From the NCBI RefSeq assembly GCF_022965805.1, contig NC_133101.1:1240001-1304000 (forward strand): a stretch of 64,000 nucleotides of DNA, given 5' to 3'. This stretch comes from Primulina eburnea. Lineage: Eukaryota > Streptophyta > Magnoliopsida > Lamiales > Gesneriaceae. Numbering within the stretch: the stretch's first letter is position 1; the number at the start of each line of letters is the position of its first letter. Shown here one piece after another: positions 57,801-64,000 of the stretch. The notes beneath the pieces are model-generated. The model was given only the letters and a program-made list of their open reading frames with translations, did not search any database and was not told the origin of the DNA. The translations under genes and the position numbers were made by a program.

Positions 57801-58817
57801 ATATTATTTTTCACTTAAAATATCTCTTCTCTATAGTTTCATTATTTTTCATATTTTGTAGAAAACAAAAACATAACAAAATTAAAAACTCAAATATGGA
57901 TTTTAAAGCGAAAAAATTAGCCATTAATCATTATTTTTTTTATATAAAATATATAGTTTACGCTAATTTTTTTAATATTGTATATATAGGCTCCCTAGTT
58001 ATTTTATAGAAATTCTACCTTAAAAAAATTAAATAAGTCTGGCTTTTAAAATGTTTTTTTATTATTAAAAAAATGGTTTTGACGTTTGGATAAATGTTGA
58101 TAAATATTTTTATTTTAATTAAAAGTAGAAACAGAAGCCAAAAATAAAAAAAAATTATATTTTTTAAAATTAATTTTTTAAATAGATTTTGTAACAAAAT
58201 TATCTTAAAAACACTTTTTTTTTTATTTTAAAAAAATTTGTTTTTAATCCGTTGTAATCGTGTTTTATGACACAAAGGTGCTTCTTCTAGAATTTAGAAA
58301 TATATTAAATACATGATTAAAGTACAAATCTTTTGCTAAGACAAAATTGCAACAATTTTCAGGTGGCTTTTCATGTATCTCACCGGCCAATATTAGCTTT
58401 ATTTATATTTTAATATTTCTTTTTTATTTTTAAAAAAGTTAAAAGTACAAACTACGAGAATTATTAAAAGCCACATTGGCCTAATATACTAATATTCCTC
58501 GATCATCTTGGTTTGATCCAAATCCAATGGGGTCGCTTTTATTTCATCGGGATTATTCTTGTTAGTTATCTCGGATAAAACTCGAAACTTGTCTCAACCC
58601 AACAACTTTTTCATCATAAAATGTTAAAATATAATTGAAGAACTCGAGGGAAAACTAATATTTATTTGATCGCATCAAGAAATTCATGGCATGAGAAAAA
58701 TAAACAGAAACCATCAAAATGCGACTTAAGATTGCCAAAACAAAACTCCAACTTTAAATCCTAATCAAACATAAAAAACCATCAACTCAAAGACTTGAAA
58801 ATCCGAAAGTGCAGCCG
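54833..58817. other. Gene-free AT-rich region
   Basis: No gene recognised in about 4 kb. At 55455-55469 the sequence ends ATTTTTCTTGTAGTG, the complement of CACTACAAGAAAAAT, a terminus typical of CACTA-type elements; 55205-55454 before it holds GCGTGC/GCACGC-type inverted motifs, but I found no matching left end. 57.13-57.39 kb resembles the second dispersed repeat family. Confidence 0.55.
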
Positions 58818-59238
58818 TCACTTATTCATGCCCGTGGCATTCTTCACAGATTCAGCTGCACCTTGCGCCTTAGCTTTCATCTGCTGTCCAGTCTAAACAT
58901 CCACAAAAATTGTCACTATATCAGGACCCATGCATATTAGCATATTTGAAAAGTAATAAATGAAATATCCGTGTCTAAATGTCATGAATAGTTTTTGGTG
59001 CCTCTAACATATGGGGCGAGTGGAAAGATTACCTCCTGCATTGATTCCTTGGCAGATTGTGCAGCGTTACTAGCCTTGTCCATCATCTGGTTACCTTTTT
59101 CCTGCAATGAGACACAAACTTTTAATGTGAATCGGATTTCGGAATGCCGATTTTACTTAAAGGAGAGTAAACGGTAATTACCTGCGCCTGTCCCTTGGCC
59201 TGGCCGGCTTGGTAACTCATGTTCTGTGAATTATCCAT
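58818..59238 (-). CDS. KIN2: KIN1/KIN2-like stress-induced (LEA-type) protein, 66 aa
   Basis: Small hydrophilic cold-, drought- and ABA-induced protein of the Arabidopsis KIN1/KIN2 (COR6.6) family; its exact biochemical role is unsettled. Minus strand, three exons: 59238-59182, 59101-59033, 58892-58818, all with GT-AG borders and phase-0 introns of about 80 and 140 bp. Protein MDNSQNMSYQAGQAKGQAQ, then EKGNQMMDKASNAAQSAKES, then TGQQMKAKAQGAAESVKNAT and GMNK. Length (66 aa), AGQAxGxA, the Ala/Lys/Gln-rich amphipathic repeats and the terminal TG(M/L)NK match KIN1. Too short in each exon to be seen as one open frame. A CTATAAATA box at 59272-59281 lies only about 35 bp before the ATG. Confidence 0.92.
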
Positions 59239-59271
59239 TTTCTTGTTTGAAGAATGAGGTTGTAGGAGCTG

Positions 59272-59281
59272 GTATTTATAG
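59272..59281 (-). promoter_or_regulatory. TATA box of the KIN-like gene
   Basis: CTATAAATA on the minus strand, about 35 bp from the ATG at 59238. Start-site spacing implies a leader of roughly 10 nt. Confidence 0.6.
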
Positions 59282-60578
59282 CAACTTCGGCTTGGTCGAT
59301 GTTTGCCATGCGTCTTGTGAATATAATTAATGTAGGGATTTTGTAACTAATTCTACGATCTATTCAAAAGCAATATACTTAGGAAATATTGTTGTTGAAA
59401 ATATCTTCTCATGCACGTTTGTCTCTCTCTGGTTCAACAAAACTATTTGATCAGTCCATATTATCATTATGTATACGGATTCGGGATTTTTTAAAATCCC
59501 AATATTAAGCTTTGTCTATTTGCATCGAAATTGGATCCTTCTTTAGGATAGGTTGAAATAAGCCCCGAAATCCTGCTTTTTGTGTTTAATTCCTTGCATA
59601 TATTTTTTTTCTCAAGGTAAGTAATTGATGTAAGATCCGGTCATTCCCATTGTTCTTAATATACGAGTTCGACTTCAAAAGTTCCGACTTAGATGCAAAT
59701 ATTAAAGACAATGATTCTTGGTATTTATAACATAACCAAAACAAAAGTTCAAAATGCTCTATATACCATTTAAATACTGACTGGCTTTGCGTTTTGGCGA
59801 CAAAATTATTAACTAAATTAACATAATTGAGATGTTCAAGCGCGATATTGATTTATAAATGAGAATTTTCTTGAAGAATTTTATGGATTAGGCTATGCTA
59901 TACAGAGAGTGTTTCTCCTTCTATTTCAATATCATTAGATCACGTGAGTACCTCATATTTTTATAGAAGTTGACATATATTTTGACGATGAAAAGAATAA
60001 TAATCGTGTCTATTAATGAAAATTAAAGTTTAAAATTCCAAATATGGACGTGCTCTTCGTGATGAATTTTTCAGTTTTCTTGCAAACTTCGTTGAGTTTC
60101 ATATTCTCCAAACGCGTGCCGAGATCTGAGCGATGGATGAGTAATATCTTTGAAGATACTTTTCTAATATATAAAATCGTAGGTGCGACTGCAGTCACCA
60201 TCCGTTCTGCTTTTGCTCCCACTGGCTATGGGCTGGAATCCTATTCTAAATCTTACGCATCAAAGCACCGTAAAAAGACATGACAAGTGCCGATTTCTTA
60301 TGCATACAAATTCCTCATTGGAAATCTTTTATGGCGCCAAATGGAATGTTCAAATCTTTAAAAAGCATTATTGTAGTGAAACATGAAACACAACATTTCA
60401 AAGCCAGATTAACATGTTTTATATATTTATTACTCCAACGTACAAACTCAAAATCCAATACAGAAAATGCTCGACAATCAAGAAACATATAGTAATGTGT
60501 TTGTCGACGGGTATTCAAACAAATGAAACGGCGAGTCAAGAAACCAGTGCAAAACCATAGGTAATATAAAACATGAAA
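59282..60578. other. Intergenic region
   Basis: Promoter side of the KIN-like gene and 3' side of the decarboxylase gene. 60.0-60.3 kb is less AT-rich and open in several frames but matches no family I recognise. Confidence 0.55.
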
Positions 60579-61661
60579 TTATTTCTTCTCAACTTCCTCA
60601 TCCTCATTCTCGCTCCAACATGATTGCAGAATCGACCTGGGTGATCCGCAGCCCCTCGAGCTAGTGAAGCTGCTGTACATAATGGATCCTCCATTGCCAA
60701 GTGCTTCGCAGTTTCGTTCTCCACAACAATATCCCTTCATGCATAGAATAAACTCAGAATCAAGGTCCTCTCCAGCAATAGAAGAATGCAAAGCCACAGA
60801 AAACTTTACTGGCTGGAAGCAAGCCAACACCCTCTCCAGTAGTAGAGACAGATCTTGTAGATTAAAGTAGTAGCCCACTGCTTCAAAACTCGCGTAACTG
60901 AAGCCATCTTCTGGTGTGACGTGAATTGTAGAGATTGCACCGCCTTCTATAGCATTCATTGAGTAACCACAGGGATCAAATTCGAAATCACATATCTCAG
61001 AACGCGGAAGTATTTTTCTGATTCCAGACACTTCAGTCATAACAGACGCAGAGCTTGATTGGTTCTTGAAAAACACAGAAGCCTTCTTTTGGTCCAAATT
61101 CGTCATGCACATCTCTAGAGTGTAAACAGGGCTCAAACCTCTACTCCCATTGGCACAAGCAGAATAAACGTGCCATTTCTCATGGTCATCAGAATCACCC
61201 AACACATAGGCCTTGCTACTCAGACCAAGTATGCTAAAATGGTAATCGAGAACAGCAACTTCATCAGAAAAGCTACGGTACGGAAATGGCTGGGCGCCAG
61301 GAAAAATGAAACTTCCACGACTGTATCTTACGGAACTCACAGAAAGACCAAGCATACCAGACAGCTTAAGGATAGGTGGGATAGAAAGCAGCAGTTTGGT
61401 AGTCCCACATGTTTTCAGTATAATTTTGTAATTGTACACAAAGAGGCTTGATTCTGATAGAACATAGGAGTCTACTTCATCATTCTTTAGTGAAGATACA
61501 ATGGTGCATTGAGCCGGGTCTAAAATTTCATTTAGTTGGAATTTGGACAGAGTCCGAAGGCCACGACCTCCAGGATCAGCAAATATACCAGGCTCAGAAA
61601 AATAAATCTCGAGCCTCTTCTCATAACCTTCGAATCCCATTGGGGAGATTGGTACAGTCAT
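60579..61661 (-). CDS. SAMDC: S-adenosylmethionine decarboxylase proenzyme, 360 aa
   Basis: Cytosolic enzyme that decarboxylates S-adenosylmethionine to give the aminopropyl donor for spermidine and spermine. Start [21 protein letters not shown] (61661); the open frame extends 15 codons further upstream, but plant enzymes start here. Residues: E11/E14 region [10 protein letters not shown], proenzyme cleavage site [10 protein letters not shown] between E70 and S71 (S71 becomes the pyruvoyl group), [52 protein letters not shown], and [16 protein letters not shown] (His and PEST-like). The main frame is intronless, as usual in plants. The C-terminal part from about 300 ([21 protein letters not shown]) is diverged from the typical form. 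Translation should be polyamine-controlled by the uORFs upstream. Confidence 0.96.
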   Translation of the reverse strand: MTVPISPMGFEGYEKRLEIYFSEPGIFADPGGRGLRTLSKFQLNEILDPAQCTIVSSLKNDEVDSYVLSESSLFVYNYKIILKTCGTTKLLLSIPPILKLSGMLGLSVSSVRYSRGSFIFPGAQPFPYRSFSDEVAVLDYHFSILGLSSKAYVLGDSDDHEKWHVYSACANGSRGLSPVYTLEMCMTNLDQKKASVFFKNQSSSASVMTEVSGIRKILPRSEICDFEFDPCGYSMNAIEGGAISTIHVTPEDGFSYASFEAVGYYFNLQDLSLLLERVLACFQPVKFSVALHSSIAGEDLDSEFILCMKGYCCGERNCEALGNGGSIMYSSFTSSRGCGSPRSILQSCWSENEDEEVEKK

Positions 61662-61798
61662 TTGGACTAGAGAGAAAAGAGTGGTGCTTTCAAGCAGGAA
61701 TAACAAGAATGAGGAACGAAGAAGAGACAGGAGAGAGCAGATTGTTAAGACACTATTCTTTTGTTAAAAAGTTGGTGGTTAGGAAAACTTGGCTCGTC

Positions 61799-62057
61799 TC
61801 AGGATGGCTTCCGAGCGCACTGCAACAAAGAAATCCAACTAATTAATGTTTGAACAGTGATTTAAGCATATCAGAATCCATTAAATGAAACAAAATCAGA
61901 TTGTTCAGAAGGTGAAACTCACGTTGGAGTATGCAGCAGATCTGAATTTCTTGATTCCACCGTTCGGGCGTACGTCTTCAATGCTGTAACCGAGGGGAGC
62001 TTCGTAGAATAATGACTTACTATTACTAGACTTCTTCTTACCACCCTTTAACTCCAT
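61799..62057 (-). CDS. Conserved SAMDC upstream ORF, 51 aa, split by an intron
   Basis: Regulatory peptide in the 5' leader. Exons 62057-61923 and 61819-61799 on the minus strand join in phase: MELKGGKKKSSNSKSLFYEA, then PLGYSIEDVRPNGGIKKF, RSAAYSN and CARKPS-stop. The peptide is nearly identical to the small uORF I recall from other plant SAMDC leaders, whose translation represses the main ORF when polyamines are high. The stop lies 137 nt upstream of the SAMDC ATG. The intron (61922-61820) has a GTGAGT donor and a TTGCAG acceptor. Unspliced RNA would change the last six codons. Confidence 0.93.
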
Positions 62058-62065
62058 TAAAACAT
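62057..62065 (-). CDS. Tiny SAMDC uORF (ATG TTT TAA)
   Basis: Minus strand 62065-62057. Its stop overlaps the ATG of the conserved uORF by one base (TAATGG), the arrangement known from plant SAMDC leaders, where translation of the tiny uORF lets ribosomes bypass the small uORF at low polyamine. Confidence 0.85.
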   Translation of the reverse strand: MF

Positions 62066-63043
62066 TCAGTCCTTCCTGGCTGGACAATAAAACGAGATTC
62101 AGAACCACGTAAAGCAACACAAAACAAAAGCACCAACCACGACCCAAAAAAGAATCAATACCACAGAATTCTAGGAACGCCGACAAGATATGGAAGATTA
62201 AACGTTTGGAACGAAATCAAGGGACATTGGGGCACCCGAGAAAACAAAATATTATGTAAACCAACAGATGGATTCCACTGCATGATCTATGAAGTATGAA
62301 TATGACATTGATTTTATAAAAACTAAAACATCGTATTATCGACAGATTTATCATCATTCACCGAGGAAATAAGAAAAGAAACAAGAAGGAAACGAGAATC
62401 AACGACTAACCAGAAACAATGTATCCAACGATGGCCAAAGATCACCTATTTTCTTCCCGTAATCTTCAAATATCAAATCTGGGAATTAAAACCAAATAAA
62501 AAAACATCTCATTAACACATCCTGAGACCTGTACCGCGCAAACAAATAAAAAATCATAGAACAAATTGTCAAAAAAACACTTACGAAATCAAAACCAACA
62601 AATCTGAATTATAAAAAGAAACCCCAGAATCGAGAACTAGTGGCCGTAAAAAATAATTATTATTAAAAATTAAAAATCGGAGAGGATTCTGTGTTCGCAA
62701 AACTCTGAGGAGCGAATCAATGGGGGTGCTAGTTGTTACGCCAGAGGTCTCCTTAAATAGGGAAGGAAAGAAGCGCGTGGAGCATACTCATCTGTGGACG
62801 GGATGTGAGATAATTACATTATCACCCTCCGCTTAATTGGCGATTATTTTGTTATTTACTAATTTACTCTTGTTTTGAGTGAGGATTAAGAAAACATAGA
62901 TTATTACAGATTCGTTGCCTAGTGTGTGATTCTTTTCTTCCGGAAAATTTCCTTCTCCTTTTTTATTTGTGATAATCAAAGTCAAAGAGGGAGAAACTAC
63001 ATCGTATTATTCTCATGTGATGGTCATTTTACATAAAACTTTA
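62066..63043. other. 5' leader and promoter of SAMDC, then intergenic
   Basis: Probably holds further non-coding leader exons. A TATTTAAGG box lies at 62751-62760 on the minus strand and is a likely core promoter, giving a leader of up to about 1 kb before splicing. Beyond 62.8 kb no feature. Confidence 0.55.
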
Positions 63044-63227
63044 TGAGTATGTCTTTTATAAGACGATTTTACGGATATTTATTCGTGAGACAGATCAATC
63101 ATGTCTTTATTTACAATAAAATTTAATATATTTGATATAAAAAATAATATTTTTTCGTGGATGGTCCATATAGAATACTCGTTTCACAAAATTGATACGT
63201 GAGACTGTCTCACATGAGTTTTTGTGT
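63044..63227 (+). mobile_element. Degraded Mutator-like MITE
   Basis: Keeps the frame of the family: GAGTATGTCTTTTATAAGAC, GTGAGACAGATCAATC, TTTTTCGTGGATGGTCCATAT and GTGAGACTGTCTCACATGAG, with many substitutions and no clear TSD. Confidence 0.72.
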
Positions 63228-64000
63228 TTATAATCCATGGTAATGAAAATAATTCAATTTTTGATAATAGTACCTACAATAATCTAAAACCAAAGTTTGA
63301 GTGTTCTCTTGATTGGTCATCGTTTGATTAATCTTACCACTTTGTATGCAAAATAGAAATATATAGAACATGTAAATTAGATTCTAATATCATTTTAAAA
63401 TCGACATTAGTTATTTTAAACTTTTAACTTAAACTTAGGGATGACTATAAAACTGGATATAGAAAGACGTGGGGCGGATATTCATTTCCTTTCCATGTCT
63501 TTGAATCCAAAACATGTCCTCATCTCTGTCCCGATCTTCGTTTTTTCTAATTGGAGTACCACATTCTCGTCCCCACGATGACTACGTCCACATCTCATCT
63601 CCGTCCTTGATGCTACCTACTAGGAGAAACGAGAGTTTAAATCCTCATCTTCGTCCCCATCGAATCTAGGCTACGTTGATTCGAGGTCCGACTCCACTTG
63701 AACCTAAGCAATTTGACCAAAATTCGGAAGGAGAATAGTGACTGGTTGGATCATGGACGTGATTTGAGGGTTTGGAATTTGGTTTTTCCATCTTATTTGT
63801 TAATTGTTAAGAAAAATTATTTATTTATTATTATTATTACCGAATTCGGAGATAAAAATAGTATCATCATATCACCCCGATTTGATGCAAGGATTTGAAA
63901 AATCCCTAAACACGAACTCATGTCCGATAACATATCCTTGAATATATATATATTTTTTAACGAACAAATATTTGAAAAAATAGTTATTTTAGTTATCTAA
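63228..64000. other. Intergenic region to the right edge
   Basis: From 63437 (AGGGATGACTATAAAACTGG) a stretch with CCCCATC/TCATCTCCGTCC-rich subterminal sequence resembles the left end of another hAT-like element, but no right end or TSD was found. No gene recognised. Confidence 0.45.

Noticed and set aside
60013..60283. Overlapping open frames on both strands near 60.1 kb
   Set aside because: Less AT-rich than the surroundings but no recognised domain or exon structure.
1..64000. CRISPR arrays, operons or phage-like modules
   Set aside because: No regularly spaced repeats with unique spacers; genes have introns and plant-specific families, so prokaryotic features are not expected.

Overview
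The window is nuclear DNA of a flowering plant. It has long AT-rich intergenic stretches, short GT-AG introns, plant-specific gene families (glutamine dumper, GAUT, WIT, KIN-type cold protein, S-adenosylmethionine decarboxylase with its conserved upstream ORF) and a dense load of small plant transposons. Gene content fits a eudicot. The abundant 182-bp element with TGTGAGACCGTCTCAC ends reminds me of asterid (Lamiales) genomes, but the sequence alone does not prove that. No prokaryotic feature or CRISPR array is present.

Layout. 59-372 (-): first exon of a CRLK1-like receptor kinase running off the left edge. 4270-13020 (+): a nine-exon O-fucosyltransferase-family gene, cut in its eighth exon by a complete Ty1/copia retrotransposon (6466-11814) lying antisense, with identical LTRs. 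14069-16834 (+): ABHD17-type alpha/beta hydrolase, six exons. 19597-23221 (+): WIT-type tail-anchored coiled-coil nuclear-envelope protein with a one-base frameshift near its start. 24750-26018 (+): intronless RING-H2 E3 ligase with two SINEs in its promoter region. 26.6-40 kb: gene-poor, filled with hAT, Mutator-like and SINE insertions, some nested. 40263-40793 (+): small bZIP factor. 41590-44424 (+): GAUT9-type galacturonosyltransferase with a frameshift and a premature stop. 47889-48224 and 53060-53371 (-): two GLUTAMINE DUMPER genes. 58818-59238 (-): KIN1/KIN2-like stress protein. 60579-61661 (-): S-adenosylmethionine decarboxylase, preceded by a tiny uORF and a conserved intron-split uORF (61799-62065). 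The rest to 64000 is intergenic.

The genes do not form one pathway; this is ordinary plant chromosome. The themes worth attention are: (1) transposon history that can be read to the base, with target-site duplications (TSDs) for at least fifteen insertions; (2) three genes carrying clear disabling changes; (3) a copia element that is intact and apparently very young but lacks a tRNA-type primer-binding site, having instead a leader that is perfectly complementary to 13 nt of its own LTR; (4) the polyamine-responsive uORF system of the decarboxylase. Exon borders were set by eye from splice signals, reading-frame continuity and remembered family conservation; no alignment was run.
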